A DNA stretch of 64,000 bases, from assembly GCF_048820915.1 (NCBI RefSeq), contig NZ_JBMERR010000011.1, positions 85,724 through 149,723 of the forward strand. Direction: 5' to 3'. The stretch comes from Cribrihabitans_A pelagius. GTDB taxonomy: Bacteria; Pseudomonadota; Alphaproteobacteria; Rhodobacterales; Rhodobacteraceae. The position numbers were made by a program, and so were the translations under genes. Below, one piece after another: positions 34,332-43,633 of the stretch. The notes under the pieces are model-generated. The model ran no database searches, had not been told where the DNA came from, and saw only the letters and a list, made by a program, of their open reading frames with translations. How positions within the stretch are numbered: position 1 is the first letter of the stretch; each line of letters starts with the position of its first letter.

Positions 34332-35591
34332 GTGAAACTGCCCCAACTGACCCTTCGCGCGCTGGCCGCGTCCACCGCGCTGGCCGGGGCGGCCAGCGCC
34401 CAGACCGAGCTGAGCCTGTGGTATCACGGCGCCGGCAACGAAGCCGAAAGCACGATCCTGAACGGCATCATCGAAGATTTCAACGGCGCCCAGAGCGACT
34501 GGAAAGTCACGGTCGAGAGCTTCCCGCAGGAAAGCTACAACGACAGCGTCGTCGCCGCGGCGCTGGCCGGCAACCTGCCTTGCATCCTCGATGTCGACGG
34601 GCCGGTGATGCCGAACTGGGCCTGGGCCGGCTATCTCCAGCCGCTGCCGGTCCGGGAGGAGGCGCTGGAGGGCCATCTCGACGCCACCATCGGCCGCTGG
34701 AACGGCGAGGTCTACTCGGCCGGGTTTTGGGACGCGGCCGTGGCGCTCTTTGCCCGCCAGTCGACGCTGGACGAATTCGGCCTGCGCACACCGACCCTGG
34801 AGGAGCCCTGGAGCAGGGAGGAATTCATGGCCGCCCTCGAAGCCGCGAAGGCCAGCGGCAAATACGACTATGCGCTGGATCTCGGCACCGCCTGGACCGG
34901 CGAATGGTACCCATACGCCTTCTCGCCGTTCCTGCAGAGCTTCGGCGGCGACATCGTCGACCGCGAAACCTACCAGACCGCCGAAGGCGCGCTGAACGGC
35001 GATGCGGCGATCGCGTTCGGCGAATGGTGGCAGTCGCTGTTCACCGAAGGCTATGCCCCGGGCACCAGCCAGGACCCTGCCGACCGGGATTCCGGCTTCA
35101 CGGAGGGTAAATACGCGTTCTCGTGGAATGGCAACTGGGCGGCTGTCCCGGCACTTGAGGCGGTGGAGGATCTGGTCTTCCTGCCGGCGCCCGATTTCGG
35201 CAATGGCCCGGTCATTGGCGCGGCGTCGTGGCAATTCGGCGTTTCCAGCGCCTGCGGCCACCCCGAGGGCGCCGCGGCCTTCGTCGAACACGCGTTGCAG
35301 GACAAGTACCTCGCGGACTTCTCGGACGGCATCGGCCTGATCCCGTCGACCAAGGAAGCGGCGCAGATGACCGGGAACTATGCCGATGGCGGCCCGATGG
35401 CCGTGTTCTTCGACCTCTCCGAGCAGCAGGCGCAGGTGCGGCCGGTGACCCCGGGCTACGTCGTCGCCGCCAAGGTGTTCGAAAAGGCGCTGGCCGATAT
35501 CGCCAATGGCGCCGACGTCGCCGACACGCTGGATGGCGCGGTCGACGAGATCGACAGCGACATCGAAGCCAACCGGGGCTACGGCCACTGA
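34332..35591 (+). CDS. Sugar ABC transporter substrate-binding protein
   Basis: A 419-residue family 1 extracellular solute-binding protein. The start is GTG; the signal peptide ends GAASAQ. TELSLWYHGAGNEAESTILNGIIEDFN, SYNDSVVAAALAGNLPCILDVDGP and WNGNWAAVPAL are typical of oligosaccharide or polyol binding proteins. A stem-loop separates it from the permeases, which would favour higher SBP expression. With a GH32/43-like enzyme in the operon the ligand is probably a di- or oligosaccharide. Confidence 0.9.
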   Translation: MKLPQLTLRALAASTALAGAASAQTELSLWYHGAGNEAESTILNGIIEDFNGAQSDWKVTVESFPQESYNDSVVAAALAGNLPCILDVDGPVMPNWAWAGYLQPLPVREEALEGHLDATIGRWNGEVYSAGFWDAAVALFARQSTLDEFGLRTPTLEEPWSREEFMAALEAAKASGKYDYALDLGTAWTGEWYPYAFSPFLQSFGGDIVDRETYQTAEGALNGDAAIAFGEWWQSLFTEGYAPGTSQDPADRDSGFTEGKYAFSWNGNWAAVPALEAVEDLVFLPAPDFGNGPVIGAASWQFGVSSACGHPEGAAAFVEHALQDKYLADFSDGIGLIPSTKEAAQMTGNYADGGPMAVFFDLSEQQAQVRPVTPGYVVAAKVFEKALADIANGADVADTLDGAVDEIDSDIEANRGYGH

Positions 35592-35598
35592 TCCTGCC

Positions 35599-35623
35599 GG
35601 GGCCGCGCGACCCCCGCGGCCCC
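35599..35623 (+). terminator. Intercistronic stem-loop after SBP
   Basis: Stem GGGGCCGCG / CGCGGCCCC lies between binding protein and permease, followed by GCCTTTCC. It may act as an attenuator or mRNA-stabilising hairpin giving excess SBP. Confidence 0.55.
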
Positions 35624-35642
35624 GCCTTTCCGAGGGACACTT

Positions 35643-36713
35643 ATGTCAAGCAAGCTGAGACGATCGAACCGTGCCGGGTGGCTATTCGCACTGCCGGGAT
35701 TTTCGCTGCTGTTCCTGTTCATCATCGTGCCGTTCTTCTTCGCCTTCTGGCTGTCGCTGACCAACCAGCGGCTGGTCTCGCCCAACCCCGCCGAGTTCGT
35801 CGGGCTGAAGAACTATGCCGATCTGCTGAGCGTTTCGGTGATCACGCTGGAGCCCGAGCGCGGCGCCGGCGGCGAGGTGCAGCGCGATGAGGACGGCCAG
35901 GCCGTATACCCCCGTGTCCGCACCATCACCCGCAGCGGCGACTTTCCGCATCTGAAGGGGATGCGCGAATGGTTCCGCTGGCACTGGGGCGGCAAGGCGA
36001 AGGTGGTGCTGGCGTCGGACGTGGTGTTCATGAAGGCGCTGGTCAACACGCTGACCTTCGCGCTGTTCATCGTGCCCCTCCAGGGCGGCGGCGCGCTGCT
36101 GCTGGCGCTGCTGATCAACCAGAAACTGCGCGGAATCAACGCCTTCCGGACGATCTATTTCATGCCCGTGGTGGTTTCCATCGTCGTTATCTCGCTGTTG
36201 TGGCGGTTCCTCTATTCCGGCAACGACGGGCTTTTGAACAACCTTCTCGAAACCCTTACCTTCGGCGTCTTCACCCCCAAAGACTGGCTGGGCTCGCCCG
36301 AAACGGCGCTCGGCTCGATCATCGCCATGTCGGCCTGGCAGGCGGTGGGTTTCCACATGGTGATCTGGCTCGCCGGGCTTCAGACCATCTCTCCCACGCT
36401 CTACGAGGCCGCCGCCATCGAGGGCGCCAGCAAGTGGCAGACCTTCCGTTATGTCACCTGGCCGGGACTGAGGAACACCGCCGTGCTGGTGCTGATCGTC
36501 ATCACCATGCAGAGCTTCGCGGTGTTCGCGCAGATCGACGTGATGACCAATGGCGGACCGCTGGATTCGACGCAGACGCTGGTCTTCCAGACCGTGGAAC
36601 GCGGCTATGGCAAGCAGGACATCTCGGGGGGCGCGACCATCTCGGTCATTCTCTTCCTGATGGTCCTGGCGATTTCGGCCCTGCAGGCCTATCTGACCCG
36701 GGAGCGCAAATAA
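35643..36713 (+). CDS. Sugar ABC transporter permease 1
   Basis: A 356-residue MalF/UgpA-type permease. Membrane helices begin at GWLFALPGFSLLFLFIIVPFFFAFWLSL. The EAA loop is LYEAAAIEGASKWQTFRYVTWPGL. A long periplasmic insert (about residues 60-118, acidic and basic) separates helix 1 from helix 2 and is larger than in typical members. Its stop overlaps the next start (TAATG). Confidence 0.9.
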   Translation: MSSKLRRSNRAGWLFALPGFSLLFLFIIVPFFFAFWLSLTNQRLVSPNPAEFVGLKNYADLLSVSVITLEPERGAGGEVQRDEDGQAVYPRVRTITRSGDFPHLKGMREWFRWHWGGKAKVVLASDVVFMKALVNTLTFALFIVPLQGGGALLLALLINQKLRGINAFRTIYFMPVVVSIVVISLLWRFLYSGNDGLLNNLLETLTFGVFTPKDWLGSPETALGSIIAMSAWQAVGFHMVIWLAGLQTISPTLYEAAAIEGASKWQTFRYVTWPGLRNTAVLVLIVITMQSFAVFAQIDVMTNGGPLDSTQTLVFQTVERGYGKQDISGGATISVILFLMVLAISALQAYLTRERK

Positions 36714-37594
36714 TGGCCCTCGTCACTTCCGAAAACCGCGGCCTGAGACTGGCGGCGCGCTATGCAACGCTGTCCGTCGTGGCCCTGATCTTCCTCTTCC
36801 CGCTGGTCTTCATGGTGGTGTCGAGCCTCAAGCCCGACCAGCAGCTTCTGGCCGACACGTCGAGCTTCCGGGCCTTCCTGCCGGTGGGCGACATCAGCCT
36901 CGACAACTACCACAAGGCGTTCAGCCGCGCGCCGATCGGGCTGTTCATGCTGAACTCGGTCGGCATCACCATCGTCACGGTGGCGCTGTCGGTCCTGCTC
37001 TGCTCGCTGGCGGCGTTTGCCTTCGTCTTTCTCGACTGGCAGGGCCGCGGCGTTCTGCTCTCGGTGATCGTCGCCACCCTGATCATCCCCTTCGAGACCA
37101 TCGCGGTGCCGCTCCTGCTGTTCGTCTCGAAGCTGCCGTGGATCGGCTGGGAGGGGCTGGAATGGGGCTGGCTCAACACCTACCGGGTGCAGGTGATCCC
37201 GTGGATCGTGGACGCGCTGACGATCTTTCTCTTCGTGCAGTTCTTCAAGGACCTGCCGCGCGAACTGATCGAGGCGGCGCGGGTGGAGGGCGCCAGCTGG
37301 TTCCTGGTCTACCGCAAGATCGTGATGCCGCTGTCGGGCCCGGTGCTGGCCACCGCCGCGATCCTGAAAGCGCTGAAGATGTACAACGAGCAATACCTGT
37401 GGCCGCTGATCGTGGTCCAGGACGAGGCGCACCGCCCCGTCATGGTGGGGCTTGGCTACTTCTTCCAGCTGCAAATCGCCTGGGGCGAGGTGATGGCCTA
37501 TCTCACGCTGATCTCGGTCCCGGTCATCGCCTTCTATCTTGTCATGCAACGCGCCTTCATCTCGTCGATCGCATCGACCGGCGTCAAAGGCTGA
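36713..37594 (+). CDS. Sugar ABC transporter permease 2
   Basis: A 293-residue MalG/UgpE-type permease with six helices and the EAA loop LIEAARVEGASWFLVYRKIVMPLSGP. The start ATG shares a base with the upstream stop. It pairs with permease 1 to form the membrane channel. Confidence 0.9.
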   Translation: MALVTSENRGLRLAARYATLSVVALIFLFPLVFMVVSSLKPDQQLLADTSSFRAFLPVGDISLDNYHKAFSRAPIGLFMLNSVGITIVTVALSVLLCSLAAFAFVFLDWQGRGVLLSVIVATLIIPFETIAVPLLLFVSKLPWIGWEGLEWGWLNTYRVQVIPWIVDALTIFLFVQFFKDLPRELIEAARVEGASWFLVYRKIVMPLSGPVLATAAILKALKMYNEQYLWPLIVVQDEAHRPVMVGLGYFFQLQIAWGEVMAYLTLISVPVIAFYLVMQRAFISSIASTGVKG

Positions 37595-37605
37595 GGACTT
37601 CAAAC

Positions 37606-38598
37606 ATGGTTATCGCACTCGAAAAAGACTGGATCTGGGACAGCTGGTATGCCCATGACGGCGCGCGCTGGCACGGCTATTTCCTGAAAGCGCCGAAGTC
37701 GCTGGAAAACCCCGATTTGCGCCACTTCAACGTCAGCCAGGGCCACGCGGTCTCGGACGACCTGGTGACCTGGGAGCACAAGGGCACCTGTTTCGAGCCC
37801 GCCGAAGGGCCGGCCTGGGACGATTACACCACCTGGACAGGATCTGTGATCAAGGATGATGACGGGCTCTGGCACCTGTTCTACACCGGCACCTCGCGGT
37901 CCGAGGACGGGCTCTATCAGCGCATCGGCCATGCCGCCTCCACCGACATGCATTCCTGGGAACGGGTGGGCGGCGGGCTCTGCCTCGACCTTACCGGCCC
38001 CAATGCCGGGGCCTACGAGACCGATCACATGAAGGGGTTCTGGCACGACCGCGCGATGCGCGACCCCTGGGTGATGCGCGACCCGGAGGGCGAAGGCTGG
38101 CTGATGTTCTTCACCGCCCGCGCGGCCGGGATCGCGGAGCCGAACGCCGGCGGCGCCATAGGTTTCGCCACCTCGCCCGACCTGATGTCCTGGACCCTGC
38201 AGCCCCCGGTCTTCACCGGCGGCTTCGGCCAGCTGGAAGTGCCGCAGGTGTTCCGGCACGAGGGCCGGTGGTTCTGCCTGTTCTGCACCGCCGCCGAGCA
38301 TTTCTCCAAGGGCCAGGCCGAGGCAACGCCCGGCGGCCCGGTCACCGGCAGCCACTACCTGACCGGCGACGGCCCGCGCGGGCCGTGGCGGATTGCGCCG
38401 GGGTTTCTTGATGGCGCCCTGCCCTGCCTGCGCTACGCGGCGCGGATCGCCGACACCGGCGAGGGGCTGGTGATCCTGGGGTTCAACGACATAGCCCCCG
38501 ACGGCGCGTTCGGCGGCTACGTCATGGACCCCGAACCCGTCGTCCTCGATCCCAACGGCCTGCTCCGCGTCGGGCGGCCGCCGCAAGCAGCGGAGTGA
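37606..38598 (+). CDS. GH32/GH43-like five-bladed propeller glycosidase
   Basis: A 330-residue intracellular protein with no signal peptide. WIWDSWYAHDGARWHGYFL at the start parallels the WMNDPNG block of GH32. AMRDPWVMRDPEG provides the RDP motif, and GQLEVPQVF supplies a candidate acid/base Glu. The fold would be a five-bladed beta-propeller hydrolysing a fructoside, arabinoside or similar sugar after import. It lies within the ABC operon, between permease and ATPase genes. The clan assignment is firmer than the family. Confidence 0.75.
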   Translation: MVIALEKDWIWDSWYAHDGARWHGYFLKAPKSLENPDLRHFNVSQGHAVSDDLVTWEHKGTCFEPAEGPAWDDYTTWTGSVIKDDDGLWHLFYTGTSRSEDGLYQRIGHAASTDMHSWERVGGGLCLDLTGPNAGAYETDHMKGFWHDRAMRDPWVMRDPEGEGWLMFFTARAAGIAEPNAGGAIGFATSPDLMSWTLQPPVFTGGFGQLEVPQVFRHEGRWFCLFCTAAEHFSKGQAEATPGGPVTGSHYLTGDGPRGPWRIAPGFLDGALPCLRYAARIADTGEGLVILGFNDIAPDGAFGGYVMDPEPVVLDPNGLLRVGRPPQAAE

Positions 38599-38603
38599 CG
38601 GGC

Positions 38604-39689
38604 ATGGCAACTCTGAAACTGAAGGACGTGCGCAAGAGCTACGGCAATGCCCAGGTGATCAAGGGCGTCGACCTGGAGATCGAAGACGGCGAATTCTGCG
38701 TCTTCGTCGGCCCCTCGGGCTGCGGCAAGTCCACGCTCCTGCGGATGATCTCGGGTCTCGAGGACATCACCTCCGGCACACTCGAAATCAACGGGCAGAC
38801 GGTGAACGACCTGCCGCCGAAGGACCGCGGCATCGCCATGGTGTTCCAGTCCTACGCCATCTTCCCGCACATGACCGTGCGCGAGAACGTGGCATTCGGT
38901 CTGACCGTCGCCGGCGCTCCGAAGAAGGAGAAGGAGGAAAAGGTGGCCGAGGCCGCGCGCATCCTGCAGATGGAGCACCTTCTCGACCGGCGGCCCAGCC
39001 AGCTCTCCGGCGGCCAGCGCCAGCGCGTCGCCATCGGCCGCGCCATCGTGCGCAAGCCCCAGGTGTTCCTGTTCGACGAACCGCTGTCGAACCTCGACGC
39101 GGCGCTGCGGATGGACATGCGGATGGAGATCGGCAAGCTGCACAGCCAGCTCGGCGCCACCATGGTCTACGTCACCCACGATCAGGTCGAGGCAATGACG
39201 CTCGCCGACAAGATCGTCGTGCTGAAGGACGGCAAGGTGATGCAGGCGGGCGCGCCGATGGAGCTGTTCCACGAACCGGCCAACCGCTTCGTCGCCGGGT
39301 TCCTCGGCGCGCCGTCGATGAATTTCCTGGACGTTTCGGTCGATGCAAAGGACGGCACCCAAGCCAAGGTCTCGAACGCCGCGCTGGAGCCGGTCGCGGT
39401 CGCCCACAAGGGCCGCATCGGCGGCCAGAGCGGCGCGGTGCTGGGCATCCGGCCGCAGCACGTTTCGGCCACCGGTCCCGGCCAGGGGATGCTGCACGGC
39501 ACCGTGAACCTGTCCGAGCGGCTGGGCACCGAGACGGTGGTCGACATGACATTGAAGGACGGCAGCAAGTTCATCGCCGCTTTCGACGAAGACAAGGTCT
39601 TTGCGCCGGGACAGGCCATCGACCTGAAGTTCGACCCCGCCCGCGCGCATCTGTTCGGCCAGAGCGACGAGACCGCCGCAGCGCATTGA
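38604..39689 (+). CDS. Sugar ABC transporter ATPase (MalK/UgpC/MsmK type)
   Basis: A 361-residue ATPase. Walker A is GPSGCGKST, the signature is LSGGQRQRVAIGRAI, Walker B is VFLFDEPLSNLDA, and the switch His is in YVTHDQ. The C-terminal part has the MalK regulatory OB fold (VLGIRPQHV). It energises the two permeases. It starts five bases after the glycosidase stop. Confidence 0.92.
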   Translation: MATLKLKDVRKSYGNAQVIKGVDLEIEDGEFCVFVGPSGCGKSTLLRMISGLEDITSGTLEINGQTVNDLPPKDRGIAMVFQSYAIFPHMTVRENVAFGLTVAGAPKKEKEEKVAEAARILQMEHLLDRRPSQLSGGQRQRVAIGRAIVRKPQVFLFDEPLSNLDAALRMDMRMEIGKLHSQLGATMVYVTHDQVEAMTLADKIVVLKDGKVMQAGAPMELFHEPANRFVAGFLGAPSMNFLDVSVDAKDGTQAKVSNAALEPVAVAHKGRIGGQSGAVLGIRPQHVSATGPGQGMLHGTVNLSERLGTETVVDMTLKDGSKFIAAFDEDKVFAPGQAIDLKFDPARAHLFGQSDETAAAH

Positions 39690-39704
39690 CGCCGGCAAGG
39701 CTCA

Positions 39705-39726
39705 GGGCCGCCCACCGGGGCGGCCC
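39705..39726 (+). terminator. Operon-end hairpin
   Basis: Perfect 9-bp stem GGGCCGCCC / GGGCGGCCC, loop ACCG, 15 bp after the ATPase stop. No T-run follows. Confidence 0.5.
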
Positions 39727-39936
39727 GCGCTTCCGGTCCGGCGGTTGCGCACCGCGCCGCCCGCCTGAAGCATGGCGCGCGGGAAGCACGGGCAGCGCGG
39801 GCCGCTTCGCCCGCCTGCAGCGAAGGCCCGGATCGACCCTTGCGGCCTGGCTTGCGCACCGGGGAAGACCGCTGCAAATCCGGCTAAACACGCATCCCGG
39901 CAGCGCCGCTTCCCCATCCGCATACGCCCGCAGCTC

Positions 39937-40737
39937 TCAGGCCAGGAGACCCAGCGCCGCGTCGCTGGCCGTGCCCCGGTACTTGTCCCGCGGCGGCCAT
40001 GGGCGGTCCCGCCAATGCGGCGTGACCGCAAAGCTGGACACGGAACGGCCATCGGCTCGCGCGCCATTTCCCGCCCCGAGGGCGTAATCGTAATAAAGCT
40101 TCACGATCTCTTCCCGGGTGACCTGCCGGGCTGCCGGGTGAGCCAGGCAAGCCTCCTGCCATTCCCGCACCCGTTCGTATCCCGGCTCTGCGGGTAACTC
40201 GAAACCCTCGTAGTAGCCAAGAAACCAGAACCGCATGAAGACCGGCGTGTAGACCGCCTCGGCCAGACCGAAGCTTTCGAACAGATATCGCCCTGCGGGG
40301 CTGTGTTCGAGCAGGAAGCCATTGATATCGCGATAGAGAGACAGCAGCTTTTCCGCACAGGCACCGCGGCGCGCGCGCTCCTGGTTCATGACGAAATGAT
40401 AGCCCGCCATCGTGAACGGACCCTCCCGGGCGATCAGCATCGACTCGATGGCATGTTGCGCCCGGTCTGGGCGCCGCAGCCGCGGGCCTTCGATCAGCTC
40501 ATCGAGATAGCGCAGGATCACCAGACTTTCCTTCAGGATGATGCCGTCCGGCGTCTCCAGAACCGGAAGCGCGGCGGTGCCGCCTGTCTTCGCCAGAAGC
40601 TCCGGATCGCGCGGCTTGGTGATGTCGACGGGCCGGAACTCCACGGCCTCCTCCCGGCCCCGCAAGGCCAGCAGGATCTCAAGCCGCTGGGAGAACGGGC
40701 AGACCGGGATGTGATAGAGGGTATGCCTGGCGGTCAT
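39937..40737 (-). CDS. Glutathione S-transferase family protein
   Basis: A 266-residue protein. The N-terminal thioredoxin-like domain has HIPVCPFSQRLEILLAL (active-site Cys-Pro-Phe-Ser, omega/beta-like), PRDPELLAKTGGTAALPVLETPDG with the cis-Pro, and ESLVILRYLDE. An all-helical C-terminal domain is followed by a ~40-residue tail. The ATG at 40737 is chosen because the thioredoxin fold begins there. The cupin gene lies five bases upstream on the same strand; both are divergent from the LysR regulator. It may detoxify an electrophile. Confidence 0.82.
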   Translation of the reverse strand: MTARHTLYHIPVCPFSQRLEILLALRGREEAVEFRPVDITKPRDPELLAKTGGTAALPVLETPDGIILKESLVILRYLDELIEGPRLRRPDRAQHAIESMLIAREGPFTMAGYHFVMNQERARRGACAEKLLSLYRDINGFLLEHSPAGRYLFESFGLAEAVYTPVFMRFWFLGYYEGFELPAEPGYERVREWQEACLAHPAARQVTREEIVKLYYDYALGAGNGARADGRSVSSFAVTPHWRDRPWPPRDKYRGTASDAALGLLA

Positions 40738-40741
40738 CGGG

Positions 40742-41185
40742 TCACTCCAGAGGCGGTCCGGTGAAGGTGAGGTTATGGCGCCCGGCCGACTCCTCGATTG
40801 CGGCCATGTCGTCCGGAATACGGAACCGGCCCGCGGCCATCTCGGCAAAGAAGCCTTCGAACCCGCCGGGCGTCAGGATCACCAGGTGGCGGGACGGCGC
40901 GCTGCCCGCGACCTTGAAACTGTGCTCCGTGCCGCGCGGAATGAAGACGCTTTCCCCCGGCCCGGCGATTGCCTCCCTGCCTGCGATCCAGACCTTGCAG
41001 GTCCCGGAGAGCATCACCAATGCCTCGTCCTCCCTTTGATGGATGTGCCGGGGCGGCCCGCTTCCCGGCGGCGACCAGCTGTCCACGATCGACATCGCGC
41101 CCCCGGCCTGTTCCCGCGAAAGGATGGTCTTGTATCTGACGCCGAGCCATTCGAGGGCGTCTTTGTCTGTGGCGAGGTCCTTCAT
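40742..41185 (-). CDS. Cupin-domain protein
   Basis: A 147-residue single-domain cupin. PPRHIHQREDEALVMLSGTCKVW gives the first metal motif (HxH...E), and GPGESVFIPRGTEHSF the second (His). No signal peptide. It is the first gene of the GST operon. Substrate unknown; quercetinase-like or storage cupins are possible relatives. Confidence 0.82.
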   Translation of the reverse strand: MKDLATDKDALEWLGVRYKTILSREQAGGAMSIVDSWSPPGSGPPRHIHQREDEALVMLSGTCKVWIAGREAIAGPGESVFIPRGTEHSFKVAGSAPSRHLVILTPGGFEGFFAEMAAGRFRIPDDMAAIEESAGRHNLTFTGPPLE

Positions 41186-41213
41186 CGTTTCACTCCTGAA
41201 CTGGGAACTGAAA

Positions 41214-41227
41214 CGAAAGCGCTTTCG
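41214..41227. promoter_or_regulatory. Perfect palindrome between cupin and LysR genes
   Basis: CGAAAGCGCTTTCG, a perfect 14-bp palindrome, lies 28 bp before the cupin start. A second shorter repeat TCCT-N5-AGGA (41274-41286) lies just before the LysR start and fits a LysR T-N11-A-like site. Confidence 0.4.
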
Positions 41228-41296
41228 GTCTCAAGATGATAAACTGAACACAGGGTATCGGCCAAAGTGTATTTCCTGATATAGGATATCGCTGGA

Positions 41297-42223
41297 ATGA
41301 ATTTCGCGACGTTCGACCTCAACCTGCTGCGCGTGCTTGACGCAATCTTCCGGGAAGGCTCGACGGTCAAGGCCGCCGCCCGGCTGGGGCTGTCGCAGTC
41401 CGCGGTTTCCGGCGCCCTGTCGCGCCTGCGCCATGCCCTGGACGACCCGCTGTTCGTCCGCCAGGGCAACCGGCTGATCGCGACCGATTATGCCGCCGGG
41501 CTGAAGGAGCCGGTCCGGCAAGAGCTGGAGCGGATCGAAGCCATCCTGTCACCGCCCGCCTGTTTCGAGCCGCAGACCGCGACGGGGACGTTCCGGATCG
41601 CGGCGAGCGATTTCTTCGCCGAGCTGCTGATGCCGCCGCTGGGCGATCTGCTGCAACGCAAGGCTCCGGGCATCCGGGCGCAGCTCGTCGATCTTGTGCC
41701 GCACGACTATATTGCCAGCCTGGAACGCCGCAACGCGGACATGGCGCTGATCCCCGACACGCCGCTGCCTGACTGGGTCAGCCGCGAGCCGCTTTTCCAC
41801 TCGCCGTTCCAGGTTATCGCGCGGCGCGGCAACCCGGGGATCGCGGGGCTGGAGCCGGGGCAGACCATGCCGCTGGACCTGTTCTGCGCACTGCACCACG
41901 TCTTGTTCTCGCCGGAAGGCAACATTGCAGCCATGGGCGACGCCGCCCTTGCGCAAGCCGGCAGACAGCGGCGCGTTGCCATGACGGTCCCGGTCTTTTC
42001 CGGGGTGTGCCGTGCGGTGCGGGAGAGCGATCTGATCGCACTCGTGCCGTCCCAGCTGGCGGCCGATGTGGCGGATACCTTTGACCTGCGGGTATTCGAG
42101 CCGCCCATGCCGATCGATCCGCCGCTGATCGTAGGTATCTGGCACAAACGGTCCGATACGACGCCCCTCGCCGCCTGGATGAGGGAACAGGTGTTCAGCC
42201 TGATGCGCGCGCAGGACCGCTGA
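41297..42223 (+). CDS. LysR-family regulator
   Basis: A 308-residue LysR regulator. The winged helix is FDLNLLRVLDAIFREGSTVKAAARLGLSQSAVSGALSRLRHALDDPLFVR, followed by a LysR substrate-binding domain. NodD/NahR-like features (MALIPDTP, HHVLF) suggest an aromatic or electrophilic inducer. It is divergent from cupin-GST and likely controls them. Confidence 0.88.
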   Translation: MNFATFDLNLLRVLDAIFREGSTVKAAARLGLSQSAVSGALSRLRHALDDPLFVRQGNRLIATDYAAGLKEPVRQELERIEAILSPPACFEPQTATGTFRIAASDFFAELLMPPLGDLLQRKAPGIRAQLVDLVPHDYIASLERRNADMALIPDTPLPDWVSREPLFHSPFQVIARRGNPGIAGLEPGQTMPLDLFCALHHVLFSPEGNIAAMGDAALAQAGRQRRVAMTVPVFSGVCRAVRESDLIALVPSQLAADVADTFDLRVFEPPMPIDPPLIVGIWHKRSDTTPLAAWMREQVFSLMRAQDR

Positions 42224-42649
42224 GGGTTCACCGGAAAGGTGCCGGCGCCGCCTTTCGGAGCAAGCGGGCCTCCGGCGGCCACTCGCCTCCAGAACAGGTC
42301 CGCGCCGCGCAAACGATGTCCGCCGCCGCTTGGCTGTGCCTCCGGGCCGGTTCAGAGCCGCGGCTCAGACCCTCTCCACAGGCATTTCTGGACAGGGAAT
42401 CACCGCGCCCGGGTCAGGATCCGGCCGTTTCTCCGCTCTGCTTCTGCGTCGGCAGCGGCGGTTTCCGGCCTGCGCCCCACCGTACCGCCTCGCCCGAGAT
42501 TTCCTATTCTTCAAAGTTTTATAACGTGTTTTCTGATGTTTAGTATGTAAAAAATAAAAAACAAAAAATAATCTTGAGATTTGAGAGCCCCTCCCGAATA
42601 CTCCTCGCACCACATGACTTCACCGGGATCGAGGGAGGAGCCCAAAGCC
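42224..42649. other. Gap with A/T-rich promoter of the first TRAP operon
   Basis: The first ~270 bp show no gene. From 42500 to 42575 the DNA turns strongly A/T-rich, with poly-A tracts and TTTAGTATGTAA, a likely promoter/operator zone for the downstream TRAP genes. GGGAGGAG lies before the SBP start. Confidence 0.5.
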
Positions 42650-43633
42650 ATGAACCTCAGGAACACTTGCATTGCAGCCGTCATCGCGGCCTGCGCCACG
42701 GCATCGCCGCTGTTTGCGGAAACCCTGCGCATCGGAGGAAATTTCCCGGCCGAGCATTCCAGCTCGAAGGCAATCGGCCGTTTCGCCGAAGCCGTCGCGG
42801 AAGCCACCGGCGGCGAGCTGGAAATCGCCAGCTTCCCGGCCATGCAGCTGGGCGGCGCCAAGGAGAACGTCGATCAGGTCCGCACCGGAGTGATCTTCGG
42901 CACCTGGATCGGCACCGCCTACCTGTCGCGCACGGTGCCGGAGCTGGAGGCCGTCTCGCTGCCGTTTGCCTATCCGGACCGCGAAACCGCCTTCCGGGTG
43001 ATCGACGGCAAGGTCGGCGCGCTGCTGGCCGAAGAGCTCGCCGAACAGGGCTTTGTCGCGCTTGGCTGGATGGAGCTGGGCTCGCGCAACGTGACCAACA
43101 GCACCCGCGCGATCGAATCCGTGAAGGATTTCGGCGGCCTCAAGATCCGCCTGCAGCCGAACGAGACCCATCTCGCCACCTTCCGCGCCATCGGGTCCAG
43201 CCCGGTGTCGATGGGCATCTCCGAGGTCTATTCAGCCCTGCAGCAAGGCGTGCTGGACGGCCAGGAAAACCCCTATTCGATCATCAAGAGCCGCCAGTTC
43301 GAGGAAGTGCAGACCTACCTGTCGGACAGCAACCACTTCTTCGACTACATCGCGCTGGTGGTGAACAAGCGCAAGTTCGAACGGCTGAGCGAAGAGCAGC
43401 AGGCCGCCCTGCGCGAAGCCGCAGCAGAAGCGGTCGCCTGGCAGCGGGCGCAGGCCGCGGCCGAGGATGCGGCGGCGCGCGAAAAGCTGGTCGAGGCCGG
43501 CATGACCTTCACCCCCATCCCCGAAGAGGTCCGCGCCGAGCTGCGCAGCCTGACCGCGCCGGTGATTGAAGAGCTGAAGACCCGCATCGACCCGGCCATC
43601 ATCGACGCCGTGCTTGAGGAAGTGAGCGGCTGA
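42650..43633 (+). CDS. dctP: TRAP transporter substrate-binding protein
   Basis: A 327-residue DctP-family periplasmic protein. The signal peptide ends ASPLFAE. IGGNFPAEHSSSKAIGRFAEAVAEATGGELEI and the carboxylate-binding region GGLKIRLQPNETHLATFRAIGSSPV match the family; the Arg of KIRL is the usual carboxylate anchor. The stop overlaps the next start (TGATG). The downstream hydantoinase suggests a ring-amide, hydantoin or carbamoyl acid ligand. Confidence 0.9.
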   Translation: MNLRNTCIAAVIAACATASPLFAETLRIGGNFPAEHSSSKAIGRFAEAVAEATGGELEIASFPAMQLGGAKENVDQVRTGVIFGTWIGTAYLSRTVPELEAVSLPFAYPDRETAFRVIDGKVGALLAEELAEQGFVALGWMELGSRNVTNSTRAIESVKDFGGLKIRLQPNETHLATFRAIGSSPVSMGISEVYSALQQGVLDGQENPYSIIKSRQFEEVQTYLSDSNHFFDYIALVVNKRKFERLSEEQQAALREAAAEAVAWQRAQAAAEDAAAREKLVEAGMTFTPIPEEVRAELRSLTAPVIEELKTRIDPAIIDAVLEEVSG

